A DNA stretch of 34,372 nt from an uncultured Verrucomicrobiota bacterium (GTDB taxonomy: Bacteria > Verrucomicrobiota > Verrucomicrobiia > Limisphaerales > UBA9464), in contig CAJAHH010000144.1 in NCBI GenBank assembly GCA_903939515.1, forward strand, positions 1-34,372, written 5' to 3'. Every line of letters starts with the position of its first letter. Position 1 is the first letter of the stretch. The translations under genes and the position numbers were made by a program. This document shows positions 8,239-17,263 of the stretch, piece by piece. The notes under the pieces are model-generated. The model searched no databases. It saw nothing but the letters and a program-made list of their open reading frames with translations, and was not told the DNA's origin.

Positions 8239-8257
8239 AGGTCAGGGAACGGTTTCC
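8239..8257 (+). repeat. Dispersed repeat copy between DUF1501 and dioxygenase genes
   Basis: GGTCAGGGAACGGTTTCCG matches the core of the repeats at 4379-4398 (same strand) and 1803-1856 (opposite strand). The preceding AACAAG also matches AACAGG at the hsdM copy. It lies between two convergent genes. Confidence 0.5.
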
Positions 8258-8352
8258 GTTTTGGAATGGCACTGGGGGACGCCGGGTCGGGGGGCCAGGC
8301 CTGCAGGGGGATGTCGTGGGTTAGACCGCTTCGGACTGGCTAAACTGGCCCC

Positions 8353-9018
8353 TCACGCCTCGGGGGTGACGCCCAGAACGAGGTCAAAGTGGGCAGCCCA
8401 TTCGCCGGCCTTCGCACCGCGCATGGGCTTGAATCCGACGGTCACGGCGTCGCGATCCTGCTTGGTCTTCAACTCGCGCCAGATCGGGTCCTTCTCATTG
8501 CCGGGATGCCCCTGAATGTAGAGCTGGGTGGTGATCAGTTCCTGGCCACCACGACGGATCTTGAAATGGATGTGCGGTGTCCGGGGCGAGTACGGAACGG
8601 GCTTGATGGTCCGGAACAAGTACTCCCCAGTGCTTCCAGTCGAGAACCGGCCGAACCCCTGAAATTGCTTGTCCTGACGCGACCGATTCGAGGTGTCGCC
8701 CGTGTGCAGGTAAACTCCGTGGGCATCGCACTGCCAAATTTCTACCAACGCGTTGCGCACCGGTTTGCCGCCCGCATCGAGCACCCGTCCGCTCACATAA
8801 CCCACCTCACCCACCGCCGGGGTCAGGGCGTTGTTGATGACGATTAAATCATTGTCGGTGTCGAGCGGCAGGTGGTTCGGATAGTAGGGCCCTTCGGTGC
8901 CAGAGGGGGTTCGCGTCAGGGCCTCGGCGAAGGCGCCGGCCGATGTGAAGCAAGCGGCGACAGCACCGGTTGTTCGAAGGAAATCCCGACGCGTCTTGAG
9001 GGGCAGCAGTAGATTCAT
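8353..9018 (-). CDS. Intradiol ring-cleavage dioxygenase-family protein, Tat-exported
   Basis: This 221-residue protein resembles protocatechuate 3,4-dioxygenase-type intradiol enzymes, which open catechols between the two hydroxyls using non-haem Fe(III). I place the start at 9018 because the ATG is followed directly by a twin-arginine signal (TRRDFLRTTGAVAACF); the frame is open a further 40 codons upstream without domain content. Family motifs are TPSGTEGPYYP with a candidate ligand Tyr, GRVLDAGGKPVRNALVEIWQ, DAHGVYLH, and PVPYSPRTPHIHFKI carrying the HxH iron ligands. The beta-sandwich pattern fits the stand-alone catalytic domain of extracytoplasmic intradiol-like proteins. The substrate is unknown. 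It is transcribed towards the DUF1501 gene (convergent) and starts about 150 bp beyond the GH20 gene's stop; the two could be co-transcribed. Confidence 0.88.
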   Translation of the reverse strand: MNLLLPLKTRRDFLRTTGAVAACFTSAGAFAEALTRTPSGTEGPYYPNHLPLDTDNDLIVINNALTPAVGEVGYVSGRVLDAGGKPVRNALVEIWQCDAHGVYLHTGDTSNRSRQDKQFQGFGRFSTGSTGEYLFRTIKPVPYSPRTPHIHFKIRRGGQELITTQLYIQGHPGNEKDPIWRELKTKQDRDAVTVGFKPMRGAKAGEWAAHFDLVLGVTPEA

Positions 9019-9165
9019 GGGAGCGCTTCCAGCAAACCCAAGGCTTCGGGCCCTGCCGAGAAGAATCGCTGGGATTTGAACGCTCCGAGCTGAGACTCGA
9101 GACGACACAACCCGAGGGCTTCGGGGGAAAATCTCCACACTGGTGAGCCGCGGGATTCACTGGGT

Positions 9166-11319
9166 TCACCGACCTGCGGCGGGAATCACGGCAGGGATTC
9201 TCAACCGCTCCACGGGGGACAGTTCCCGCAGCGTCGATTTTCCATTCTTCCACAGCACGAACTCGCGGATGGCCAGCACGGCGTTGGGAGGTTGGTTGAT
9301 GGTCGAACGGATCCGCAGGGCCACCACCCGTCGGTCATCCAGCGCGGCATCGGCCACTCCATTTTTGAAGCGAGCAACCTCCTGCCATCGGCCATAGCCA
9401 GTGGAGACCTCCAGCACGCCCTGCCTGAGGCGGTGGTCGCCGTTGGGCATTCCCGTGATGGCTTGGATGCGATCGAAGGATGCTGGAGACGCCAGGACAA
9501 TGGTGAAGGAGTCCACATCGCGGCGCGGGCCCCAGGTCATGTGGTAGGTGTCGAGGTCGCCGTCGAACGCATGCAGGGGGTAAAGCGCATCGTAACCCTG
9601 GCCGCGGTCGATGCCTGTCAGGGTCCACCGCCAGTCCTCGTCGTTCCGGTTGAAGCATGAGGGATAAATGAGCGGAGGCATCGCGTCCTGAGCCCTAGCA
9701 GGAAGGGCGGGCTGGATGGGATGGCCGAATCCCGGGCCCGTCACAATGCCCATCGCGGCGAGGCGATTCACATGGGTTTTCACCCGGCCCAGGAACTCCT
9801 CGAAGTCCGGTTTTTCGACGCCCCATCCGCGCTCAGCAAGGGCCAGCACTCGGGGGAAAGCCTGACTCTCGATGTGATCCTCGGGGATCATCTCTCCCCA
9901 CAGGCAGGCCTCCACACCGAGCACGTGCGACCGGGCCTCCGGCGTGAGCCCTGCCGATGGCGGCAGAGGATCAAAGTCATAGGCCGTCTTCAGCGTGGTG
10001 CGCTCGATGTTGTAGTTGAAATAGTGATGGTTGCCGGTCGACATCACGACGTCCCACCCGGATTTGGCCGCGGCCCAACCGCTGTTGCCCTCATTGTCCC
10101 AGCACGTGTAAATGGCCCCCTTCGCAACACCGCCCCAACCCATGATGCGTTTCCCGCGTTTCGCGGCCAGTTCCGTCACCCGTTGCATGAACCAGGCGTG
10201 AAGATTTCCGACCTGCTTCTGCTTGGCCTGGCATTTAGGGCATTCACCCCAGTATCGCATCTCCGCTTCGTCTCCTCCGACATGCAAAATGGGTGAAGGA
10301 AAAAGCTCCGCCACCTCGGCAAACACGCAATCGAGGAACTCAAACACCCGTTCGTTGCCCGGACAGAATTCTGAACCGCACAGCGGATCGATGGGAAACG
10401 GGGCGATGCTCCGGCGGGTCCCGAAGCAGTTCAATTCGGGATAGGCAACCAACGCCGCCCCGGAATGGGACGGGGTCTCGATTTCCGGGATCACGGTGAT
10501 GAAGCGCTGGGCGGCGTGAGCGACGATTTCGCGGATGTCTTGCCGGGTATAAAAGCCCCCGATCCGCACCCCTTCCCCGAGGTCGGCCCAGGCACCGACG
10601 CGCGTCAGCTTGGGATACTTCCGGATCTCCACCCGCCAGCCATCCACATCGGTAAGATGAAGATGGAGGCGGTTGAGCTTGTGATACGCCATCCAATCGA
10701 GGCACCGGAGAATACCCTGCTTACCAATGAACTGCCGCGCAGGATCGAGCAGCACACCGCGCCAGGGAAAGCGGGGCTTGTCCTCGATCCTCACCACGGG
10801 CACCGACCACGCCACGCCGGGCTGGAGGACTGAAGACTCCAAGGCCGGGGGAAACAACTGACGCAAAGTCATGCATCCGTAAAAAGCTCCCGTACCCGAC
10901 GCGGCACGAATGAGGACTCGGTCGGGCAGCACCTCCAACTGGTAGCCCTCCTCCCCCAATGCGGCCGAGTCTCCCGACAACGTCACCTGAATGGAGTCCG
11001 CCCTCCCGGCTTCGCCAGCGGCCGGCGACCGTCTCACCGGAAGCGGGAGCCCCGTCGAACGTCTCAGCAGGCTGGCGAGCTGTTGTCCGGTGGCCTCCGT
11101 TCCTGGCACCACGGTGAGGAACGTGTTGCGTCCCAGCACAAAACGACCCTGCCCCATTTCCAACCGTGACGGTTTCGGGATGACGGAAACCTCTGGCACT
11201 GTGTCCCCCACAACCCGGGAGATGCCTATCGCAAGACACAGGAAGAACTGAACAAACCCAAAGGAGGCAACCCTGCGCAGAGGACGGAAGTTGGCGGCGG
11301 CAGCAAGTTCAGGTTTCAT
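9166..11319 (-). CDS. Beta-N-acetylhexosaminidase, GH20, with C-terminal discoidin-like domain
   Basis: A 717-residue secreted glycosidase that would remove terminal N-acetylglucosamine or N-acetylgalactosamine from chitin oligomers or glycans. An N-terminal hydrophobic segment (about 19-37) looks like a signal peptide. The GH20b helper domain spans about 42-180 (SVIPKPSRLE, GTGAFYGCMTLRQL). The catalytic barrel runs from about 183 to 530 (RFPWRGVLLDPARQFI, LHLHLTDVDGWRVEI, TVIPEIETPSHSGA). Catalytic Asp350-Glu351 lie in HVGGDEAEMRYWG, as expected for substrate-assisted catalysis. After about 560 a beta-rich segment (LHAFDGDLDTYHMTWG, RVVALRIRSTINQPPNAV) resembles an F5/8 type C or related carbohydrate-binding module. 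Length and motif order look complete. Confidence 0.94.
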   Translation of the reverse strand: MKPELAAAANFRPLRRVASFGFVQFFLCLAIGISRVVGDTVPEVSVIPKPSRLEMGQGRFVLGRNTFLTVVPGTEATGQQLASLLRRSTGLPLPVRRSPAAGEAGRADSIQVTLSGDSAALGEEGYQLEVLPDRVLIRAASGTGAFYGCMTLRQLFPPALESSVLQPGVAWSVPVVRIEDKPRFPWRGVLLDPARQFIGKQGILRCLDWMAYHKLNRLHLHLTDVDGWRVEIRKYPKLTRVGAWADLGEGVRIGGFYTRQDIREIVAHAAQRFITVIPEIETPSHSGAALVAYPELNCFGTRRSIAPFPIDPLCGSEFCPGNERVFEFLDCVFAEVAELFPSPILHVGGDEAEMRYWGECPKCQAKQKQVGNLHAWFMQRVTELAAKRGKRIMGWGGVAKGAIYTCWDNEGNSGWAAAKSGWDVVMSTGNHHYFNYNIERTTLKTAYDFDPLPPSAGLTPEARSHVLGVEACLWGEMIPEDHIESQAFPRVLALAERGWGVEKPDFEEFLGRVKTHVNRLAAMGIVTGPGFGHPIQPALPARAQDAMPPLIYPSCFNRNDEDWRWTLTGIDRGQGYDALYPLHAFDGDLDTYHMTWGPRRDVDSFTIVLASPASFDRIQAITGMPNGDHRLRQGVLEVSTGYGRWQEVARFKNGVADAALDDRRVVALRIRSTINQPPNAVLAIREFVLWKNGKSTLRELSPVERLRIPAVIPAAGR

Positions 11320-11583
11320 TCAACGGAGATGCATGATCATGGAGAGTGGGCGAAGTTCGGGTCTAGGATCAGTGTGGTCTATACACGCAAATTGAGGGGT
11401 TTTGAAGCCTAGGTGATCCACCTCACCCACCGCTAACGACCTCACTCAATCAACCTCACTGACACTTTTTTGATCGCACCGGCGCTGGACCCGAGCAACC
11501 CGTTGATTCCAACGCCCCCCCCGAGAGCGGCCACCGCAAATTGCTCTAGGCGCGCCTCCTCTAAAAAATCCACCCTCTTTCCA
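11320..11583. other. Divergent intergenic region
   Basis: About 260 bp separates the divergent GH20 and carbonic anhydrase genes and must hold both promoters. I cannot assign boxes with confidence. The carbonic anhydrase frame is open upstream to 11470, but that part is proline-rich and has no family content. Confidence 0.4.
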
Positions 11584-12225
11584 ATGGCAGACCTGACGCA
11601 CCTCTTCGCCCAAAATAAAACTTGGGCCGCCAAGATCACCCAAAGCGACCCGGAGTTTTTTCAAAAACTCTCCCGCCAACAAAACCCCGAGCACCTGTGG
11701 ATCGGCTGCTCCGACAGCCGCGTACCCGCCAATGAAATCATTGGCCTGTTGCCCGGCGAAGTCTTCGTCCACCGCAACATCGCCAACGTCGTCGTCCACA
11801 CCGATCTGAATTGTCTCTCTGTGATCCAATTCGCCGTCGATGTGTTGAAAATCAAACACATCATGGTCGTGGGACACTACGGCTGCGGCGGCGTGCGCAC
11901 CGTGCTGCGCTGCGAACGCGTGGGCCTCGCCGACAACTGGCTGCGCCACGTCCAAGACGTCCGCGAAAAACACCAGTGTCGTATTGATGCCCTGCCCGGT
12001 GAACCCGCCCAGCACGATCGTCTCTGCGAACTCAACGTCATCGAACAAGTCGCCAACGTCTGCCAAACCACGATCGTCCAAGACGCCTGGGCACGCGGCC
12101 AAAACGTCACGGTGCATGGCTGGATCTACGGCCTCAAAGACGGCCTTTTGCGCAACCTCAACACCAGCGTCGCAAACCCCGCCGATCTACCCACCGCACA
12201 AGCCGCCGCCCTCGCGGCGCTCTGA
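11584..12225 (+). CDS. can: Beta-class carbonic anhydrase
   Basis: A 213-residue cytoplasmic zinc enzyme interconverting CO2 and bicarbonate, very close in layout to E. coli Can. With the ATG at 11584, the zinc ligands and the Asp/Arg pair fall at Cys42, Asp44 and Arg46 (WIGCSDSRVPANEI) and at His98 and Cys101 (VVGHYGCGGV), the same numbering as the E. coli enzyme. That supports this start over the longer frame from 11470. Other family blocks are FVHRNIANVV and VHGWIYGLKDGLL. Length is normal. It is followed by the beta-propeller gene after 38 bp, but there is no functional link I can see. Confidence 0.96.
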   Translation: MADLTHLFAQNKTWAAKITQSDPEFFQKLSRQQNPEHLWIGCSDSRVPANEIIGLLPGEVFVHRNIANVVVHTDLNCLSVIQFAVDVLKIKHIMVVGHYGCGGVRTVLRCERVGLADNWLRHVQDVREKHQCRIDALPGEPAQHDRLCELNVIEQVANVCQTTIVQDAWARGQNVTVHGWIYGLKDGLLRNLNTSVANPADLPTAQAAALAAL

Positions 12226-12263
12226 GGGATTGTATTTGTCCGCAAATCAGTTGGGCTGAACCG

Positions 12264-13643
12264 ATGCAAGAACACCTGCCCACAACGCACTCCGGGGCAA
12301 ATCGGTGGTGGCCCATTTGCGTGGCAGCTGCCCTCGCGTTGCTGGGAACGTGGACCGACGGTGGACTCCGTGCCGATGACTGGCCGCAATGGCTAGGACC
12401 CCAGCGGGATGCAAACTGGAGGGAGAGTGGAATCCTGAAGGCATTTCCCGCCGGCGGCCCCCGACGGGTGTGGCGCACCGCCATCGGATCCGGATACACG
12501 GGACCGGCCGTGGTCGGAAATCGGGTGTACCTGATGGATCGCCAGGTCGCAACCAATGCGGCGAAAGCAAAAAATGCGTTCGACACATCGTCGATTGCCG
12601 GTACCGAACGGGTCCTTTGCCTCGATGCCGCCGATGGAAAGGTGGTCTGGCAACGATCCTACAATTCCAGTTACACGGTCAGTTACGCAGCGGGTCCGCG
12701 AACGACACCGGTCGTTGCCGACGGTCGCGTGTACACACTGGGAGCCATGGGCCAGCTTGCCTGCCAGAACACCCGGGACGGATCTGTGGTCTGGAGCCGG
12801 GACTTCGTGGCCGATTACGGGCTCAAGGTTCCGATTTGGGGCGTTTCGGCGCATCCGCTGCTCGATGGAAATAAGCTCATTTGCATGGTCGGTGGCGAAG
12901 GGAGCGTGGCCGTTGCTTTCGACAAAAACACCGGGCGCGAACTCTGGCGAGCCCTGTCCGCCAAAGAGCCCGGTTACTGTCCCCCCGTCATTTATAAACT
13001 CGGCGGCCGACGCCAATTAATCCTCTGGCATGCCGAGGCGGTGAACGGACTGGATCCGGAGACCGGCCGAGTGCTCTGGAGTGAACCTTGGAAACTCAAC
13101 TACGGGTTGGCCATCCCCACTCCCCGTCTGCTGGACGACGGACTCTTCCTCACCTGCTTCTACAATGGATCCATGCGTCTGCGATTTGAACCCGGACACG
13201 AGGTGCCAGTGGTGGCCTGGAAGACCGCGAAGCAAAGCGAGCGCGACACCGTGAATCTCAACTCCATCATGGCCACACCGTGGGTGGAGGACGGCTATGT
13301 GTACGGCCCTTGCAGTTACGGACAGTTCCGCTGCCTGCGTCTGGATACCGGTGAGCGCCTCTGGGAGACCTTCCAGCCCACCGTGGGCAAGGCCGAGCGT
13401 TGGGGAAACTGCTTCGTGGTGAAAAACGGGGCGCAATGGTTCCTGCTCAGCGAACAGGGCGACCTGATCATCGCCCGCCTGTCACCGAAGGGGTACGAGG
13501 AACTCAGCCGGGCGCACGTCATCGAACCGGACAACCGCGACCCCGGTCGTCCGGTCGTCTGGAGTCATCCGGCTTTTGCCCACCGGCGAATCTACCTTCG
13601 AAACGACAGCGAGATCCTCTGCTACGATCTGGCTGCCAAGTAA
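12264..13643 (+). CDS. PQQ-type beta-propeller repeat protein (secreted)
   Basis: A 459-residue protein with an N-terminal hydrophobic helix (about 13-27) ending before ADDWPQWLGPQRD, the usual entry of verrucomicrobial and planctomycetal PQQ-like propellers. Successive blades are visible as repeated G-x-V-x-W or L-x-W units: DGKVVWQRSY, DGSVVWSRDF, TGRELWRAL, TGRVLWSEPW, TGERLWETF. Such proteins share the fold of BamB and of quinoprotein dehydrogenases, but this one has no obvious PQQ-binding or dehydrogenase active site, so it is better seen as a binding or scaffold propeller in the periplasm. It may be co-transcribed with the downstream GH13 gene (58 bp gap). Confidence 0.87.
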   Translation: MQEHLPTTHSGANRWWPICVAAALALLGTWTDGGLRADDWPQWLGPQRDANWRESGILKAFPAGGPRRVWRTAIGSGYTGPAVVGNRVYLMDRQVATNAAKAKNAFDTSSIAGTERVLCLDAADGKVVWQRSYNSSYTVSYAAGPRTTPVVADGRVYTLGAMGQLACQNTRDGSVVWSRDFVADYGLKVPIWGVSAHPLLDGNKLICMVGGEGSVAVAFDKNTGRELWRALSAKEPGYCPPVIYKLGGRRQLILWHAEAVNGLDPETGRVLWSEPWKLNYGLAIPTPRLLDDGLFLTCFYNGSMRLRFEPGHEVPVVAWKTAKQSERDTVNLNSIMATPWVEDGYVYGPCSYGQFRCLRLDTGERLWETFQPTVGKAERWGNCFVVKNGAQWFLLSEQGDLIIARLSPKGYEELSRAHVIEPDNRDPGRPVVWSHPAFAHRRIYLRNDSEILCYDLAAK

Positions 13644-13701
13644 CCCAGCCTAAGAATTACTCCGTACGATCCCCACCACCCCCCGATCGGCGGCCACACC
13701 G

Positions 13702-15558
13702 ATGGCCCAGGTGGACAAGAACGAAGCCCCCATGACTGCAACCCCAGAGTCTCTCCGAATGCTCCGCGGAATCACCGTGTGGCTCATACTGCTGTGGACG
13801 CCTCGGGTTCTGGCCACTCCGCCGGACTGGGCGGCTGACGCCATTTGGTACCAGATCTTTCCCGAACGGTTCCGCAACGGGGACGCGAAGAACGACCCGG
13901 TCCCTGCCAGTCTCGAAGGCACCTGGCCTTATGAAGTACCCGCGGGTTGGAAGGTCTCACCCTGGACTTCCGACTGGTACGCACTCCAACCGTGGGAGCA
14001 GGCCAGCGGAAAAGACTTCTACCACAACGCCCAACTCCGCCGCTACGGAGGCGATCTCCAAGGCATTCTCGACCGACTCGATTACCTGAAAGATCTGGGC
14101 ATCAATGCCCTGTATCTCAATCCGGTCTTCGACTCCCCGTCGCTCCACAAATATGGCGCGGCGCGATACCATCATATCGACCGTCATTTCGGTCCGGATC
14201 CCGCCGGCGATGCCGCTCTGTTCGCCGCCGAAGATCCCGCCGATCCGGCCACTTGGCGCTGGAGTGCAGCCGACCGGCTGTTCCTGAAACTCATCCGCGA
14301 AGCCCACCACCGGAAGATGCGCATCATCATCGATGGGGTTTTCAACCATACCGGAACCACCTTCTGGGCCCTCCAACAGGCCCGACGGGAAGGCCCCAGC
14401 AGCCGCTTCGCCCGCTGGTTCCACATCACCCGCTGGGATGATCCGGCCACCCCGGCCGATGAGTTCGACTACCAGGGATGGTCCGGCATCAAAGACCTAC
14501 CGGAAATCCAACGGGATGCGGAGAATTTGCACCCCGAAGTACGCCAGCATTTCCATTCGATCGTGCGCCGATGGATGGACCCCAATGGCGACGGCAACCC
14601 CGAGGAGGGCATCGACGGGTGGCGCGTGGACGTTGCTGCTGAAGTGCCCATGGGATTCTGGAAGGAGTTCCGGGGATGGGTGCACACCCTCAACCCACAG
14701 GCCTACATCACCGGTGAGATCTGGTGGGAGGACTATTCAGCCAACACCTTCCGCAATGCCCGCCCTTGGCTCGATCAGTCCTTTGATGGGGTGATGAACT
14801 ACCGATTCGGAGACGCCGTCTTCCAATTCCTCAATCAACCCCGATCCATCACACCGGCCCAGTTCGCGGAAGCTCTGGAACTCCAGCACCGGCACTACGG
14901 CTACGACCGATGCCTGGCCCTCCAGAATCTCCTGGGCTCCCACGACACCGCGCGGGTCGGATCGGCGGTGGTCAACCCGTCGGCACGCCAAGACCACGGA
15001 GCCTCACTCAAGGAGGACCGGGGCTACGATCCGCGGGCCCCCAACGCAGCCGAGAAAGCCCGATGGCGGCAAATGATCGCCCTGCAGTTCCTCTCGCCCG
15101 GAGCCCCGTACCTGTATTACGGGGACGAAGTCGGGATGTGGGGAGCCGATGATCCCGATTGCCGCAAACCCATGGTCTGGGCCGATCTCCACTACACGCC
15201 AGAGAAGCGACTGCCCTCCGGCCACGAGCGCCCAGCCGACGCGGTGACCGTGGACACGGCTCAAGCGAAGTACTATCGCGATTGGATCCAACGCCGGCAC
15301 GCGCACCCCGCCCTCCGCCGCGGAGATTATCACACGCTGCCCCTTGAGCAGCGGTTCGGCCTCCTCGCCTTCGAACGCCGCTGGCAGGAAGATCGGATCA
15401 TCGCCCTTTTCAACCCCCGGGACACGCCCGTGCGGATATCGCCCCAAGATCTCGGCCTCCAAGACCTGCGCCTCTGGAAACAGGAACCTCCCCACCCCGC
15501 AGACTCCACAGCCATCGAAGTCCCCGCCCATCAATACCGCATCCTCACTCATCGGTGA
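13702..15558 (+). CDS. GH13 alpha-amylase-family glycosidase (neopullulanase/cyclomaltodextrinase-like)
   Basis: A 618-residue retaining alpha-glucan hydrolase. All GH13 landmarks are present: DLGINALYLNPVF (about 131-143), DGVFNHTG (211-218), GIDGWRVDVAAEVP with nucleophile Asp310, YITGEIWWED with acid/base Glu339, and LLGSHDTARVG with the transition-state Asp at about 415. AIWYQIFPERFRNGD near residue 47 is typical of neopullulanase-type enzymes. The starts at 13732 and 13759 are real alternatives, since the hydrophobic segment RGITVWLILLWTPRVLA followed by TPPDW looks like a signal peptide and no strong ribosome site favours 13702. Codons 345-385 are duplicated at 17264-17385. It would cleave maltodextrins or starch outside the cytoplasm. 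Confidence 0.94.
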   Translation: MAQVDKNEAPMTATPESLRMLRGITVWLILLWTPRVLATPPDWAADAIWYQIFPERFRNGDAKNDPVPASLEGTWPYEVPAGWKVSPWTSDWYALQPWEQASGKDFYHNAQLRRYGGDLQGILDRLDYLKDLGINALYLNPVFDSPSLHKYGAARYHHIDRHFGPDPAGDAALFAAEDPADPATWRWSAADRLFLKLIREAHHRKMRIIIDGVFNHTGTTFWALQQARREGPSSRFARWFHITRWDDPATPADEFDYQGWSGIKDLPEIQRDAENLHPEVRQHFHSIVRRWMDPNGDGNPEEGIDGWRVDVAAEVPMGFWKEFRGWVHTLNPQAYITGEIWWEDYSANTFRNARPWLDQSFDGVMNYRFGDAVFQFLNQPRSITPAQFAEALELQHRHYGYDRCLALQNLLGSHDTARVGSAVVNPSARQDHGASLKEDRGYDPRAPNAAEKARWRQMIALQFLSPGAPYLYYGDEVGMWGADDPDCRKPMVWADLHYTPEKRLPSGHERPADAVTVDTAQAKYYRDWIQRRHAHPALRRGDYHTLPLEQRFGLLAFERRWQEDRIIALFNPRDTPVRISPQDLGLQDLRLWKQEPPHPADSTAIEVPAHQYRILTHR

Positions 15559-15640
15559 TCCGGCACCGACAAGCGAGTTGGCTATTGAACTTTAGGACCT
15601 TGGCTCACGATGCCTTTCCTACCATAACTCGTCCGAAAGC

Positions 15641-17050
15641 ATGGCAATCACGGTTTCACAGATCGACGCCTGGCGAGCGGCCCGTTCCGAACACCAGAAT
15701 CTGGAGTTCAAGGAGGCGAAGGCTCAGTTCGACAACCGCAAGCTCTACCGATACTGCGTGGCCCTGGCGAATGAGGGCGGTGGGCATCTGCTGCTGGGCA
15801 TCGAAGACCATCCGCCCCGCCGGGTGGTGGGCACGGCCGCCTTCAATGATCCGATCGACATGGCGGCCAAGCTTTTCCAGGCGCTGGGTTTCCGCGTGGA
15901 TATCGAGGAGGTCGCACATCCCGATGGCCGGGTGCTGGTGTTCGCCATTCCCAGCAGGCCTCGCGGAACGGCCTTCAATTTCGAGGGATCCTACCTGATG
16001 CGCGCCGGTGAAGAGCTGGTGCCAATGAGCGAGGACCGGTTGCGGGCGATCTTTGCCGAGGGCCAGCCGGACTGGCTTTCCCAACCGGCCATGACGGATT
16101 GCGACGATGACAAGGTGGTTCAGGTGCTGGACACCCAAAGCTACTTCGACCTGCTGCATCTGCCGTATCCGGCGAACCGGACGGGCGTCCTGGAGCGTAT
16201 TCAACATGAGAAGCTGATCGTGCGACAAGGGCAAGGTTGGACGATTACGAACCTGGGCGGGTTGCTGTTTGCCAAGCGGCTGGATGCCTTTGACCGGCTG
16301 GCGCGCAAGGCGGCGCGAGTGATCGTCTATGAGGGCAGGAACAAGCTGAAAACGAAGACCGACAAGCCGGGGACAAAAGGCTATGCCGTCGGCTTCCAGG
16401 GACTGGTGGAGTTCATCAACGGACTGGTCCCGTCCAATGAAGTGATCGAGCAGGCCTTGCGCCGGGAAGTGAAGATGTTCCCGGAGATCGCCGTCCGCGA
16501 GCTGGTGGCCAACGCGTTGATCCACCAGGATTTCAATGAATCAGGCTCTTCGGTGATGATCGAGATCTACGAGGACCGGATGGAAATCTCCAATCCCGGA
16601 AAGCCCTTCATCCCAACCGACCGCTTCATCGACGAATACCAGTCGCGCAATGAGCGGCTAGCGGATGTGATGCGTCGGCTGGGAATCTGCGAAGAAAAGG
16701 GCAGCGGCGTGGACAAGGTGATCCAGGCGGCGGAGGTATTTCAGCTGCCCGCCCCCGATTTCCGTGTGGGGGACCGGCGCACGTCCGCGGTGCTGTTCGC
16801 ACACCAAACCCTGGATGGCATGGATCGGAACGACCGCATCCGGGCCTGCTACCAACATTGCTGCCTGCGTTATGTGATGAACGAGAAAATGACCAACCAA
16901 AGCCTGCGGGAGCGATTCCAATTGCCGGAAGGAAAGGTGGCGTCCGTCTCGCAGATCATCGCCACCACGGTGGATGCCGGCAAAATCAAGCTGGCCGACC
17001 CCACCCAAACCTCCACCCGTTACCGGAGTTATGTGCCGTTTTGGACCTGA
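15641..17050 (+). CDS. ATP-binding protein with AlbA_2 (Schlafen AAA_4) domain
   Basis: A 469-residue protein of the COG2865 type, once labelled a RecG-like regulator. The N-terminal AlbA_2/AAA_4 domain (about 15-130) opens with the family signature NLEFKEAK and continues with ALANEGGGHLLLGIED. A middle helical region carries WTITNLGGLLFAKRLD. A GHKL-like ATPase domain lies at about 280-370 (AVRELVANALIHQDF, MEISNPGKP, GICEEKGSGVDKVI, containing the N- and G-box patterns). The C-terminal 80 residues look like a winged-helix. Such genes are common passengers in type I restriction-modification operons and are thought to regulate transcription or respond to phage. It is followed 88 bp later by an hsdR fragment, consistent with that setting. 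The frame is intact. Confidence 0.9.
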   Translation: MAITVSQIDAWRAARSEHQNLEFKEAKAQFDNRKLYRYCVALANEGGGHLLLGIEDHPPRRVVGTAAFNDPIDMAAKLFQALGFRVDIEEVAHPDGRVLVFAIPSRPRGTAFNFEGSYLMRAGEELVPMSEDRLRAIFAEGQPDWLSQPAMTDCDDDKVVQVLDTQSYFDLLHLPYPANRTGVLERIQHEKLIVRQGQGWTITNLGGLLFAKRLDAFDRLARKAARVIVYEGRNKLKTKTDKPGTKGYAVGFQGLVEFINGLVPSNEVIEQALRREVKMFPEIAVRELVANALIHQDFNESGSSVMIEIYEDRMEISNPGKPFIPTDRFIDEYQSRNERLADVMRRLGICEEKGSGVDKVIQAAEVFQLPAPDFRVGDRRTSAVLFAHQTLDGMDRNDRIRACYQHCCLRYVMNEKMTNQSLRERFQLPEGKVASVSQIIATTVDAGKIKLADPTQTSTRYRSYVPFWT

Positions 17051-17057
17051 GACTTCC

Positions 17058-17136
17058 TTAAAGGCAAAACCAAGAAACGGCGGCAAAAGTTCACAAATCC
17101 CTGATTTTCAAGGGTTTCCTCTTTAAAGGCAAAACC
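17058..17136 (+). repeat. 14-bp direct repeat pair flanking a short spacer
   Basis: TTAAAGGCAAAACC occurs at 17058-17071 and again at 17123-17136, with 51 bp between. The second copy directly precedes the hsdR start at 17138. It could mark a small duplication in the intergenic region; no function is evident. Confidence 0.6.
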
Positions 17137-17137
17137 G

Positions 17138-17263
17138 ATGAATGAATCCGAGATACGCGCCGAACACATCGACCCCGCCCTGAAGGCGGCAGGCTGGGGC
17201 GGCGTGGAGGGCAGTCGGATCCGTCGAGAGTATTCCATCGCCCCGGGCCGCATCGAGGGACGC
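17138..17263 (+). pseudogene. Truncated start of type I restriction subunit HsdR (EcoEI-type)
   Basis: The ATG at 17138 opens about 42 codons (MNESEIRAEHIDPALKAAGW, then VEGSRIRREYSIAPGRIEG) that match the start of EcoEI-type HsdR subunits, which bind ATP, translocate and cut DNA. At 17264 the similarity ends and the sequence becomes a copy of an internal piece of the GH13 gene. The nuclease and helicase domains are absent. It differs in sequence from the HsdR piece at 2229, so two separate restriction systems are represented in this window. Confidence 0.7.

Noticed and set aside
15555-15998. Separate 147-codon gene overlapping the AlbA_2 start
   Set aside because: It is an out-of-frame shadow; the AlbA_2 frame carries the NLEFKEAK signature in the same stretch.
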